64,000 nt of DNA from Rhynchonema sp. JSB1_4 (Eukaryota > Nematoda > Chromadorea > Monhysterida > Xyalidae): positions 1 through 64,000 of the forward strand of contig JASAMV010009032.1 in NCBI GenBank assembly GCA_030248065.1. Direction: 5' to 3'. The translations under genes were made by a program, and so were the position numbers. This document shows, piece after piece, positions 24,065 to 37,100 of the stretch (position 1 is the first letter of the stretch; the number at the start of each line of letters is the position of its first letter). Below the pieces are notes generated by a model. It was not told the origin of the DNA. It worked only from the letters and a program-made list of their open reading frames with translations, and did not search any database.

Positions 24065-24335
24065 GCAACAACAACAACAACAACAACAACGATACGGTCA
24101 GCTGAGTGCTGTGGGTCGACAATATATGATGAATCTGACGGACAGCTGGAATCTGGTGTTCGATATAAAACATCATCGGGAACAGCAACAGTCTGTGTCA
24201 CAGGATGTGGCACGCAAATACGAGCGCCCCAGTACTAGTCACACAGCACAAGGGACGCGCGCCAGGGCGCCGCATTGGAGTGCTGATGATCCGAAAGTGT
24301 TCCATCGCACTTTTCACGCAGAAACCCACATGTGA
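22858..24335 (+). CDS. Multi-pass membrane protein resembling the 3' half of a divergent 7TM receptor, polyQ tail
   Basis: Exons: about 22858-23077, 23416-23504 and 23674-24335. Junctions agree in phase (donors GTTAGT and GTATAC). Exon 1 encodes a TM3-like helix (WFVVPFIVGQYVMQLTAIGV) followed by basic AQRLHLHRG. KRKTATVVLAIAW at its end runs into exon 2 CLTGCHAAALVYVWM, a TM4-like helix. Exon 3 has RALRAAFRSYF, two helices (FGLTIGHIVGRSILLAI; LIFTLSYGIALPASLLRSFK) like TM6-TM7, then about 19 Gln (24034-24090) and a polar tail to TGA at 24335. TM5 is not clear; a different frame across 23416-23594 encodes another helix and also joins exon 3 in phase. A candidate upstream exon at 22650-22748 (start MHARLQQANKEDIL) does not join in phase. 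TM1-2 are missing; the foldback lies upstream. Rhodopsin-like GPCR is inference. Confidence 0.45.
23097..23366. repeat. Hairpin element inside an intron of the membrane-protein gene
   Basis: Arms of about 85 bp built on ATAAATGCGGAATGG and CCGCGTTTATCTGTTCACCT mirror each other around a loop near 23180-23270. It fills most of the intron 23078-23415. Confidence 0.8.
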
Positions 24336-25422
24336 ATCAAGTGGAATGTTCCTCATGATGTTATGGCCATGTCGTTAATACGGTTCTTTGCATGTGTTCT
24401 GGTGCCCGATGATTGTATTGCAGGGAAGCCTTTATGGTCAGAATTTTCGAACGAGATTTTGCTCCCCACAGTCTGCCGTCATCCTCTGATTGCCATTCCC
24501 GTTCTGATTACTGAGATTACCCCCAAACTGAGAATTACTGGCTCCCATGTTGCTGTTAACTGATCATGTTAAAGATGTGCATTTGCAAATAATGTTGTGT
24601 GAAAATGACACAGACTACGGGCTTGATGATTTTATTCCATCCGAACCTGACGAACACAAAAGTAGGCAACGTGACTGAGACATAAATAATAAACAAACAA
24701 CAGCACCAGAGTTTAATTCTTGATGAACGATAAAATAAACATACAAAACGGCAAACAATTGAACAGAGAATTGCTATGAATAGTATAACAGGCAGTAGAG
24801 CTGAATATTTCTTGCTTTAAAAGTAAAGAGGAGAACAATAGTACCAACCGGCAAAATAACGCAATCTGAGTGCCATTAAGAAGAGCAACCAGGTCATATA
24901 CGAAATTAATCTAAAAAATCCAACTGTTTTCATCAAACACATTCGTGAACGGAATGGAAAAGAAACTGCGCGTGCTGTGGCAACTTCACTGCATTTGTAT
25001 TCTGTGTGAAACATCGGTCAGTCAGTTAATACACCAGCACACACGCGCGTAAAATATAACAACATACAAAACATATAAATTTGGCAATATGGCCACAGAG
25101 GGATGCAAAAGGAAACGTAAGACATCAGAAAACAAATAACACACATGTAAAATACAACACTTCCAGCAAATAGAAATTGAAATGCAGACTTTCCCAGTGC
25201 CAAACAGAAAAATGGTTGAGAATGAAATAAAAACAATAATAACATGTAAAGCAGTCAGAAATCAGAATCATTATTTTAAAAGTTATCTTATCATATATAC
25301 AACTGATCTATTACAACGGTTAACAATTAGCCAATAACCATCAAACTGTCTCAATGTATTGATTGACTTAGAGCGCTACATACAACAACCAGCTGGACGA
25401 TGTTTCATGCCAACAATATATA
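24336..25422. other. Intergenic, no gene recognised
   Basis: AT-rich spacer between two convergent genes (the plus-strand membrane protein and minus-strand dystroglycan). It should contain both 3' UTRs; AATAAA-like words occur, but no terminator can be assigned. Confidence 0.5.
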
Positions 25423-28400
25423 TTAGGGCGGCACATACGGGGGCGGTTGTCTTTGTCCGGGCATGACATGCTTGGGCCGGGGACTGCGCGCCTGCGACAG
25501 TTCAATCGGGGGTGGCGGCTTGTAGAGCGGGTTGTCGTGTTCGGTGGTGCCCCTGGCGCTCATCAGTGGTTGCGCCTCTTCACCGCCTTGTCCCGAGCCA
25601 AGGCCGCGTCGATTGGCCTTGGCCCCGTTCAATGCCGGACTATCGACAGACTGCACAGGCCCCATCGACGGGTCCATCGCCCCTGGAGCACCCTGGGTGG
25701 CGTCCAATAGGGGCACATCCAATGGGGGTCGTTCCTCCCTGACCAACATCGGAATGGTCGGATGCAGCACGTCGTGTTCGTGCTCAATCTCCTCCGGGAA
25801 CATCACTGGCAGACCTGTGAATAGGGTTAAATAGGATGGGACAAACATCAGCCAGCTGGGTACCTGTGTACCGGAGTTGTTTGTTCGTGGATCCACCTTG
25901 ATAGCATGTGACGTCCCTGTTATCATGCCCATCGACAGGCAATCAGCACATTGGCTGAAATAAAACTTGGTGACCGGCACGCTCAGGTCTTGCAAGATTA
26001 CCAGCACTTTCTATTTCATAACGCACCACCCATCCATCCATCTGCTAAAAAAATGAACAAAACCAACTTTGGCTTACGTCACAGTGGTCAACTCAAACGG
26101 TCAAATCACTTCGTAAACTCACTTTGTAGACATCCCCGAATGCCATGTATTATTTCTCGCGCTCACTCGGGGCTGCTGTGAGTCGACGAAGTAATTCGAC
26201 CATTTGAATTTTGACCACTGTAATATTAGCCCTAACCTTTGCTCACAAAATCGCCCTTCGCCTCCTTCGCACTATCCAATTTCTGCCGTCTATTCCTTCT
26301 ATACAACACGCACGCAATGCACGTGGCGATGATTAGCAATATCACGATGACCACAATCGGTATGATGGTGCTGTAGAGCAGGTCATCCGTCGTTAAGCTG
26401 GACGTCGAGCCTGAAATGGAAAGGTCGCGGGTAGACGGGTGGCAAATTGGAATAGGAATCATTGAGGGATGTAGATGCATTCTTTAAATTTGATGACTGG
26501 TCCATTCCTACAGTATACTTCCACCAAGGTTTTCGATAATTACACGCACTGACGTACACAATGGTGCACTGATGAACTTACAGCAAATCTTATCCAGAAC
26601 ACAAAACGATTGCCAGGCGAAAATGGAAGAGTGGTTTTTGGGATCTGGTCACCTGCTGCACCGCCAGTCTCTTCAAACAATGTTCATTTTTTGGAAATTA
26701 TGTTTTCTTCGACCAACTAATTTCTTGACAAGCACCTTTCTCTTCCTCGGCTGTTTCATCGAGTTTCGGTATCACAATTTCTGGCGCAGGTGTGGTCGTG
26801 GTCGGTGTCGGGATGCACATTGAGCTTTTGATCATTGCAACCTGTATAAATTTCCATAAATGTGAACACAAACAAACGCACAAGCCAAAAAATAAAAATA
26901 TTGCGAAAAATAAAAAAAATATGATAAATTCAGCCAACCTCAGTGACTTTTACGCCACAAGCCACTCTGACGCGACGCGCAAAGCTCGGCAGCGGAGGAC
27001 CACTGATCACCTGCAAAACAGATACAATCGAACTTTGCAATCGGAAACCGGAACCCTTGATTGTGCATGTTTTCATACATACATGCAGTTCCAGATTTTT
27101 GGCCAGGAAAAACTTAGTACTCAGTCTGGCTGATTGACAAAGATGACGTGACCAAAGGACAGTAACGATAGCGAAGTTTGAAATCATGAAGGATCTCGCT
27201 CTGTGATATGTCTCAAGAAGGTAACAGAGGCGATATTTGCTTGAAAAATACAAGTATGCAATGGGCGAACTAATGCCATACCTTGTGCGACATATCAGTT
27301 CTGATCGTTTCATCGGCATCAATCATTTTGCCAGCTAATTCATTCAACACCCCCGGATAGCAAGTATCGATGGGCAATGAATTGTTGCTCCATTCCACGA
27401 TGGTACTGCCTCGCAGATACTGCTGCACGGTGATTAGTGTCGCGTCACTATCACCTGCAAACAGAGAGGTTCAAAATTTTCCTTGATTGCAGTTGCCGCA
27501 TATCCACTGTATGGCGAGTCCTTCTGGGACAATGTCCTTGATACAGGGACCGAACGTTGCGTTCCCAGTTTGCCGAAGAATGATCAAAATATGCGAAATA
27601 TGTATGTATAAGAGTGAATACATTATTGATACTGTAACAAAGTGCCCGAAATCAACTGTTCAACATACTGTTTGTCATTCACTCAACATAGCAGACTGAC
27701 TACATTGAAACATCAACGAAAGTCATTCACTCAACATGGCAGACGACTACATTGAAACATTAACGAATCAGGCCAACCCATTGATGTTTCAAGCTAACTA
27801 TATCAGCAAAGCACCTGCCACTAACCCAATGCCAACGCGACAGCGTGTATGAATCGCATCTGCACGCCGACGTCCCTGGTGAAGTATTCGTAGGGCACAT
27901 CAATACGAATGGAGAAACGATGAGAAAACGACTGTGATGGCTTGAGTGGTTCAATCACGTGTACCTGATAAATCAGGGTGGCTATTAAAATAATGTTATT
28001 ATAAAATCCATCAACAAACGGATATTATCCAGTCTTCACAGACGCACGGTGCGTCAGGTAATCGTCACGTCAGTTACAGTCTGCGACTGCCTAATGTTTC
28101 ACGATACGCACCACGGGGCCATCTGCGACCGCGTCCGGATGCGGTCAACGGGAGGAAGGCATTCTCGTTCGATACGCATTCACGTCAGCCTGGGGACGCC
28201 AGCCACGTCGCTAAATGGTGGTACACGGAAGTGACGGACAATCACCAACCCACCATCTGTCGGACACAATATGGACTGATCCCAATATGCGCCCTCTGAG
28301 CCCGACATTTGTCGTTTGACGAGGACGAGGATTAATGCATAATTTTCAGTTCTGTTAACATGTCCTGTGATCTGTCCTGATGTCCGTGATCTTCCTCTCT

Positions 28401-31400
28401 CCCGCTTTTTGTAGCTTTTATTTGCTGTGGTTTTGTTATAACCATAACCACCAATCCCACCCCAACCCCAAAACCACAATAAACCAACCAACTGCCTAAT
28501 GTTTCACACCAACTATAAAACAAAGCAGACCAACCACAAACGCCGTAGACGCCATCAATCCGGTCGAGTCGGTGGCCGACAGCCGAAAGTGATGTTGACC
28601 AGTGCGCATTGCGAATCCGACCATATGCTTGCCAGACATGTTCAACCAGTGTAGGTCAGTATGTTCAAGGGGCTCGAGCGATAAGCGAAGGTTGTACGTG
28701 TCACCTGGGAAAATATATAGCATATACATTGCTGGTGAAACATCACAGAGGACGTGCCAAACTTGATGGTTCACACGACCGACCTTGTGAATTCAGGATA
28801 TTTTTATTGGAACTCACTGCTGGCGATCAGCGCAAAAACGGAACATGCTCTCAGTGCTTTCAAAGCACAATATTGAATCGCCCAGGACTATGAGACCTCA
28901 CCAGCTGTTTTGTTTACATGATTTACATTACACTTGCAGAACCTGATTTTCTGCATAAATTAAAATCCAACCTGCAGCACATAACCAAAACAACTCAAAA
29001 TGTTTCACGCGCAGCATGAATAAGGCTGCCACTGCAGAAACGAGCATCACTGCCCATGCTGTGCCAAAGAATGTAAAGTCTCATAAAGCGATCATAAAAT
29101 CCAGGCTTCCCGCCCTCTTATCCCCCACAAACGCACCATCCTGTTGGTCGTAGAACGTGTCCTGTGGCACCAACAATTGACACATCTGTCCCTTGACACA
29201 CTCCAATTCTGTCAACGATGCGGCCAACTCTGGTCGCGTGTCATGCGCACCGCGCGTGTACGGGCCGACTGGCTGCGGCGTGATGGAGGTGCTCTGCAAT
29301 GATGTTTATATACGACGAGTGAAACATCAAGAACGGGAAGTCGATGTGCCAGATATAGGTCCATTCAGAACTTATGCGTTTTGTCTTTTCAAGTAGTACC
29401 AATGCTGTTTTTTTCTATTTTACAGACGAGCGGTGTATCTCAATACTAGGACATCTTCCCGATAATTAGACGACAACGTGACTCCAAAACAAGTAGAGAT
29501 CAAAACTCATTGTTCTGGTAAAAAGTGAGGCGTGTGAAAACTCCAACTTCGCTTTCAACCCGGTGATGGTAGTAATAATTTGAGGAATCAACATTGGAGC
29601 ATAACCGAAACCTAACCGTTCGCCTGGTCGTCGTTGTGGCGAATATCTGCATCGGTGTAGTGGTAGTGCTCGTTGTTGTTGTTGTGGTTGGCTCCGGCTC
29701 ACGTCGCGTCGTGCGCTGAAACATTTAAGAAAAAACATTAATTCATCAGTACTTGCAGATTAATTCGTCTGAAATAAAAATTCAACACAAATTTCGCTCT
29801 GAAATAACCTGTTAGCGTGGCAGAAGTTGTTAGTATTTGAATTTCAAGGATAGAAGAAGGCAACGCGAGGGATATGGCAAGGCAAGTTACTAAAAAGGTG
29901 TCCAGAGACATGTTATTCGGCTTCCATAGGGGCAGGGGCTTGCATGCGCGCAGGCATGACTCCATCCAGGCCTAACCCATATTTTATCCTCTAATGTCAC
30001 AGAGACTGCGGCCTGATCTAGCCAAGCCGTGGTTATTGGTTGCTGCTGGCCCCCTGTGGCCAGTGGCAACTTTGTTGTTGTTGTTGTAGTGGGCAAAATG
30101 GAAGTGACGACAGTTGTTGTAGTTGTAGTTGGGGAACTTGTAGTGGTCGTAGGTGTAATGGTAGTCGAAGTTGATGTTGTGGTTGTACTGGGCCGCTGTA
30201 TTCAGGGGAGCGTGGGTGAGATAATTACCGGAACTAATTAATCAAAATTTCATTAGCATAGGATTTGCGGCATGGGTTTGAAGCATGTATGTTGCTAGTG
30301 GGTACATTTGGCCTTTGGCGTCTGGGGAAGCGCACACTGTAGCTAAATAATGCTAGCTACCAGGATAAAATATACTTGGGCTTCAGGACGTTAGCGCGAA
30401 ATATTAGCATGGGTTCAGGTCACAGCTGGTCAATCCAGTTTTATTTCAAAAACTTTTGAAAAGAAAGTAACGTTCCTCATTTTCGTCAACTAACAAGTAT
30501 TCTATTTCATCTACATAGTTTTCATCTTTCTGGCAGCCTTTTTTTCAGTCAAAATTTTCAGTCCACACACAGTCTCTTGGGCTCACAATTTTCCCCGATA
30601 CCGACTTCGATTAGTTTTTGGTCGATAACTTCCGAAACGGTACGTGCCTAAACCGACACTGATCCCCAACAGTCCCACATCACCCCCAAGTGCAACTCAC
30701 CGTCTGCTGCGTGGTCGTGGTGTCGACCGGTCGTGTCCTAATATCGGGCGTGTACGGGGATCGGGTGGGCACGGGGGTTGGCGTCATGTAGCCAAATTGA
30801 CGACGCCGTTTGCGCGCTTGCAACTCAACGGCGCGCACCTGAAACAGGGCATGATAACAATCAAAAGTTCTAAAAAAAACACGCGCGTGCCGTGCCGGAA
30901 TCGGAGTCCGATCGCGGAACCTTCTTGGCGCAGGATTATTGGGTTATTTGTCGTGATAATTGTAAATTTGACCGGCGTATACTGTAGGTTGTTTCTCGGG
31001 ATACCGTGAATACGTTAACCGCTGGTCGAATTTAAACGTTCGAAAAAAATCGCCACAAACACAGTCACATTAAAAATCGATTACGTGTTCCATCAACAAT
31101 ACCGTTCAAAGACACCAAATACGTCATCTACGAAAAAGAAGCACATAGCTGAGTGTACAGAGAGAGCTAGTAGCGATCACATGCCCGAAGGCCAACTGAC
31201 AGATGTTTTGCGGATCACATTACAACCTAGTCAAGCCATAAAAACAGTAAAACATGCCGAAAACGGCCCCATTCTAACACAACGTTCAACTCACCTCCCA
31301 ACTAATCACCGGATAGCCGACTCGTCGTGCGAATGTGCCCGAACTCGTCAGCTCTTCAACGCGTTCAACCAGCGAAAGTTGGTCTGCGAGATGTATGTAT

Positions 31401-33876
31401 TTTGTGAATTAATATGAGAATGTTGGCTGTTCACTTAGTGTAACGCGTAGATGCTGCCGCAAAACCCATAATTACACAACGGTTTGCCACCATGCCGGCT
31501 CGCCGAATCATTCACAGCAAATCGTCTACACACATCCACTCTCGTTCGAAATTGTTCTCTTTAATTAGGATTCGACCCTGAGTCGGCAAGGCGGATATCA
31601 GCCCAAAACTTTGCTTTTCACCCGCACCTTTCTCCAATCTATCCCCGCACGCCACCCGCCAGGCGACGTAGACGCCCTGCCGTTGCGGATGTCGCGTTTC
31701 GCCCGGTCCCGCCATCAGAACGTCGGCGTTCTGCGCGTTCACGTACGAAGGCGAATACAGACGCACCTGCAACAAACGTATGTCAACGACATTGTATCGA
31801 GCCACGTGGTGCATTCGCACTGACGAAGACCTGTTGTCTCTGTCTGTGAACAGACGAGGCGCAATTCATGCTGTGATCGTTTCATTGGAACAATGCGTGA
31901 AACATCAGCCATCTGGATTGGGTACCACGTGTGACTTGTGTTCCGACTTGGTGTTTTTTTCACTCCAGCTAACATCACATCCATCAACCGTCTAACCCAC
32001 TGATTTCCAACTATCGTTACAAGATCAAAGTTTGCTATCAGACAGCGACGCCGACTGATGTTCCACAGCCACTATACAATAGCCATGCTCACCTTATCCG
32101 AATGTGTTCGCAGATTCCTGGCGGCCTGTTCCAGCAGCATTGCGCGTGTGATTGGAGGCAGGCGGTCAAGATCGGCATCCAACCGGATCATAAACGTCAG
32201 CTGCGATTCGCCGACTCTACACTCCGTACTTTTGCCTGAAATTTCAAGGTGATTTGTCTCAGCGATTTTTGTGCAGTCTTTTTGTTGGTATTTGGGCCAC
32301 CGTAAAAAACAATTCAACATCTGGACCGTTTGACATACTACATGTCAAATCATACCAAAGACCAAACTGTCCAACAGTATACGTTTAGGATCACCACGAA
32401 GATGATCACCAGACAGGTGGCCGGAATGAATTGTAATGCAAGCTTTTTTTCACAAAAAAGACAATGATTTCTTACCGTGCATATGTCGTTGTCGATCGCT
32501 ATCCTCCAGTGTCACCACCTCGGCCGATTTTCTCGGCTCGGGCGCTGTTTCCTCGCGAACTCTGCAAAAGCTTAGTTTGGAGGATCTTGCAAAACGTGAA
32601 ATCCTGTAAAAAACGAAAAACGATCAGCACAACACTCGGTCGCAATCAGGGTTGTTTAAAGAAAGTGGTTCAGTGCCACAACTTGGATTTGAAATCGAAC
32701 CATGAACAAGTAAAAGCAGTAAAAAAAGAATAGCCGACCAACCTGACGGTGAAGACATCATCAGCCAACAACAGATGCGTGCTGTTGACACGTGGACCGA
32801 CGGCGGTCACTTGGACGTTCACCTGAACAGGACAGGAAACTTGAGATTGACACAGATGATGATGACCTGGTGCACCTAATCCTGTTTTTGGGACGCAATT
32901 GGCAATCGAGTGGGCGTAGTGACTTTGACCAGCGTCAATATTCCTCAGGTGCTGGGCGACCATTTTTTACGCTGGTCAAAATCAGTGGTCGCCAGTTACG
33001 GCACAACAAAGTGTCAACCTCCGCCAAATGCGGCGTGTGGGTTCGTCAAAGTTAATATGGGCCAAAATGAACGAGTTTGGTCACCGGGTGCACCAGGTCA
33101 TCGTCACTACATCGCCTGGTGACCATGAGAAACGCATTCACCCACCGTGTCAATGTCCATGACGTCTGGCACACCAATCAATTGTCGTCGTTGACTGACG
33201 AATGTCAGCCATGGTGGCAGGGGCTCCTCAGTGATTTGTTGGACCTCAAATACATATACAGCAATTTGAATAGTCTTGTGAAACGTCAACGCCAACTACA
33301 GGGTGTTACAAAAGCAGATTCCCGTCACGCCACTGTGATGCTGATAGTTTGAGACCGTGACGTCAAGAAATTATACCGCTTCAAAAATGTTTTACCGCCT
33401 GAATAAAGTGAACAGAGGAAAAATCAAAATTAATACCACATTCCACAAGATTCCAAGAAACACAACAACTAAGAAAACAAGGTTATAGTCCAAACACCCT
33501 GCATAAGTTTGCGTTTGGTGGGCACATGGTTGAATCTGGCTGTCTGATGCTTCAGTCAGAATAGCAGTCAATTCTGATTACAAGGTTTATATTGGTCAAC
33601 CTACGGTGAAAAACGGAGAGCTTGGTGACCTGACAATTCCCTTCCGGATCCCCGTCGACTGACGCGTTCGAGGCAAAATAAAAAGCCAAAAAAAAATTTG
33701 CAATATACCTCATAATATTGCACATCGCCATAGAACGCATCCGGCGGTATGGTGTATCGGAACATTTTCCCCACATGAGCCACTGCATCAGGCAAGCCCC
33801 ATCTGACGCCAATTCGAGGGTCATTAGCACTGACGATGCACAGGGCACCACAAAGGGCGAGTAGCCTGATTATCAT
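25423..33876 (-). CDS. dag1: Dystroglycan, complete, 18 coding exons
   Basis: Transmembrane receptor linking laminin-type matrix to dystrophin/actin. Exons (5' to 3'): 33709-33876, 33146-33244, 32743-32822, 32476-32561, 32093-32235, 31628-31766, 31295-31383, 30701-30838, 29977-30195, 29617-29715, 29137-29293, 28535-28704, 27826-27964, 27282-27454, 26939-27010, 26736-26841, 26237-26410, 25423-25814. All 17 junctions agree in phase, giving about 880 residues (human 895). ATG 33876 opens a signal peptide (IIRLLALCGALCIVSA). Residues about 20-120 form a cadherin-like domain (FRYTIPPDAF, PPWLTFV). Residues about 145-268 give the N-terminal MIRLDADLDRLPP...LMAGPG...GYPVISWE domain. RKRRR (277-281) is a furin site. 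Residues 282-435 are a short Thr/Pro mucin region. A second cadherin-like domain (DTFYDQQDG) follows, then a SEA-type domain with the Gly-Ser cleavage pair in YLRGSTIVEW (591/592), TM about 708-729, and a cytoplasmic tail ending in the WW-binding PPPY (874-877). Confidence 0.97.
26080..26225. repeat. Imperfect hairpin in dystroglycan intron 17
   Basis: CACAGTGGTCAACTCAAACGG... at the left mirrors ...CCATTTGAATTTTGACCACTG at the right; arms about 45 bp with several mismatches. Confidence 0.6.
27672..27770. repeat. Tandem duplication of about 49 bp
   Basis: Two copies of a unit beginning GTCATTCACTCAACAT and ending ACTACATTGAAACAT(C/T)AACGAA, side by side in dystroglycan intron 13. The units differ by a few bases. 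Confidence 0.8.
32855..33110. repeat. Hairpin in dystroglycan intron 2
   Basis: GATGATGACCTGGTGCACC near 32861 mirrors GGTGCACCAGGTCATCGTCA near 33090. A related GCACCAGGTCATCGTC occurs at 2193. Confidence 0.6.
33299..33501. mobile_element. TACAGGGTGTT MITE, copy 1
   Basis: Begins CAGGGTGTTACAAAA after TA and ends AACACCCTG. About 203 bp, non-coding, in dystroglycan intron 1. It shares its ends with 43866-44107 and 45655-45899. TIR and TA target suggest a Tc1/mariner-type MITE. Confidence 0.75.
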
Positions 33877-34109
33877 GTTGGTTGACTGGTTCAGCGATTG
33901 CCCCGTTGCTTGGACCATCCGCTGGATTTTTATGGACGTCTGAAAAAATGATGATGACTTTTTGTGACTTTTTTGTGTGTTGCAGAAGTTAAACTTGGTT
34001 CGGGATGCACAATTCCGGGTGATATCATCGGTTCCACACAAAAAAATGTCCGGAAACACCGTAAACCACAAACACAGATGCAGTAGATTAAAACAATTTA
34101 GCAACACAA

Positions 34110-37100
34110 CTCATAAACTATTTTAATCAGAAACCAGGAAAAATGCAACAAAACGTTGCATTTATGTTGACAAATAATTGATTAAGTCACTAATCGGTGC
34201 ATTAATCCAAGATTAGTAGACCGCATCTAGACAGGTACGTAGTATACTTGTGCGTCACAAACTAATGCGCAAAAACGCACGCGCGGCTCACAACGCAGAA
34301 CTAACTTACAACTCGGCGCAAGAGCGTATGCGTGTGCAGCGCGCGCTAAAATAACAACAAAATTACATTAAAACCGCACTTTAAGAGAATTGGCGGGTGC
34401 AGATTTTGGCTATATATAATTTTCGATTTCTTTGATCAGACGAACATGCACTGTACTGTACCTAACAACATTTTGCCGCCTTGAACTTGTAGAAAGTAGC
34501 GTGCAGCGAACATGATTTACGGGGCGCATATGTTGCGCAATTGAATAATTAATTATCATACAAAAGTTTGTAGAAATGTATCGCATGACGCATGACCTGA
34601 GTCAAGTCAGAGTAACGCAAGCGTATTCCATTAAACCGCAAAATCGCACGCGTTTGCAAATTTGGAAGGTTTCGAACTTGAAATGCACTTGGCCACCAAC
34701 TGGTGGCAAGTAAGGACTTCAAATCTGCACGCTTCAAATAAAATCTATCTTAATGGTTTTGCACGCATGTTAAATGCGATGTTCACGTTTCTAAGTGGAC
34801 ATCTGGTCACTTTGACACAGATTTCGCATTTTCTAAATCACATCAAATATTGCGGTTTGGATGAAAAATAAATAAAACTCACATAATTTACAATACAAAC
34901 ACGTGAAAACCAGCGAGGGCGCTATTTGAACGCCCAGTCATAACATGCAGTGGAAACAGTAAATTACGTATATGAATGTTGAAAGCAAAAAACCAATGTT
35001 CCTCCCAAACTGTAACAAGACAAAAGATTGTCACTTACTATTTACCGCGATTCAAAATTAAAAACAACAATCTAAGGTGACAGGACAGGAATGAGTTTTT
35101 TGTGTGGCAGTGCAAGTCCAGGACTCAACCTGAGGTGTGGTGACAGCGCGCAAAGCACCGACGGTCAAGCTCATGTAACTGATATTTCACGGGTGCAGAA
35201 AAGTCGCATGACATTTTTGCCAGTAATAAAAAATGTTGTACCCATAACGATAAAAGGCCATTTTTGTGACAGAAAAAACTTGACATTGACTTTTGAGGTT
35301 TGGATGGATTGGGAGATGACAGAAACATGAGTGCTGTGATACACGTCTCTCGCCCTGTTTTGAAGTGAAATGTGAGAACCGACATTTGCACAGAAACGGA
35401 GGCAAGCGCGCAGTACAGAACATTGTCGCATTCTACTTCGTTGCGTCTGGTTCATGGCATTGCAAAAGAACGCTGTTTGACTCATTTGGTATAACAACAA
35501 ACGCATACAAATAGACAACGACGAGTAACACTGGCTTTTGTGCAGAGCAAACACCTTGAAATGGGCATAATTTGGTTTTGTGAACGATTTTGGGGTGATT
35601 CAAAACACATACTTTGCACTTGAATAAGACGCATCTGTTTTTGTCCATATTTTGTACCCACGGTCTGGGTGTGTTCGCATTAATTCAACCAAAAAATCCA
35701 ATGACATGTGATATGTGCCGAAAAGCACTCAGATGCAAAAACAAGTGTGAGGAAACCAAAGGCAGGCTGTGGTGAACAAACCAGAACTCCCGCTGCGAGT
35801 GCTGGCCACTTCACACAAACGGTAGGCGCTTCAACAAAAAACCGCATGTGCCAGAGTCAGATACAGTAAAAAGCTAAAAAAATGTGGACAGGAACCAATG
35901 AAGAACAGACAATATTTAAGGGTGGAAACACAATTAAAAAGGGGATAGAGGACTAAACGCCTCTTCCTTACCCAGAGATAAAAGCCCACAAATCACCGAG
36001 TAGGATGAAGGATTTTTTTGTCATAACGTATCCCCAGCACAAAGACCCGGCACAGAGATCCGGACCCGTGCGGAAAAACAGCTCGTGTAAAAAGGAACCA
36101 GGTTACAGTCGTAAGCTAAATCCCGGCATCTATGGTAAATACCTCCATCAAGCAAGCATTTCTGCAATAAGCGCTTGCTGACCTAAAAAATAAACACACC
36201 AATGATTCAAACAGCCCCGGCAAAGCAGGGGAACAAAGCACGCCTCAAGTAGTGGAACAACAACTGTTCTTTCGCCCAAGCATAACACAAAAGTCAGTCA
36301 GCAGCCATGTGTATAGACAGGAAAAGCTTCTGGTGCTGGGCTCACCATGTAGGTGCCTCCAGTGGTCCTCTACACGAACAACATACTGTAACCACAATGA
36401 GGCCGTGATATCAAGCAACAAAATTGTGGGAGCAGAAGGCAAACAGACGTGCGCACGCGCACTGATTTGGGATAAACGAAAGAAACGGGGGGACGCCGGG
36501 GCTAATTCCAGGGGCAGGAAGCTGGATGGATGGGACAACAAAATGTGAAATAAATGTATAAAAAGAATAAAAAAATCATACAAACAACACAATTCATCAC
36601 GAGGACAGGTACTTACTATTAGCTGTGTTTTTTTAAAACACAGTATTTTCGTCCCTGGACAAAGTGTATAAACCATGGTCCGCTGGTCAAGGCAACACAA
36701 GAAGCCAGAATTTATGGATCACATTTATTCAAACACCAAACAAACACGTCACCTAAGCACAAACAGTAGATCAAAATCACACGACTTTTATAACGGGCAA
36801 TGTCAGAAAAGAAAGGCAATGATGGTGAAAAGTGACTGTTCAGGCTCTCCAATAATAGGGGGCAGACCTACGGACGCCAACGCAACAATGGCTGAAAAGT
36901 GGCTCAATTGTAAATGAGGAAAACAACTGTTTCTTTTGCACTTCGACTAAATGTGGCATGATGCTCAGGCGATTTATTGGGTACCCGAACCCGACAAGGT
37001 TTCTTTGTTACCCTCAAAATTACAACCCATTGACAAAAAACAAAATAATGAAATAACAGAAAAAGGTGCGTCCATTTTTCAAGAAAAAATAAAAAAAGCA

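Noticed and set aside
24034..24090. Val-rich minus-strand frames opposite the polyglutamine tract
   Set aside because: Shadow of the (CAA)n repeat.
33877..34107. Upstream in-frame ATGs of dystroglycan (34107 and near 33924)
   Set aside because: The extension would bury the signal peptide; ATG 33876 places a hydrophobic signal at the N-terminus.
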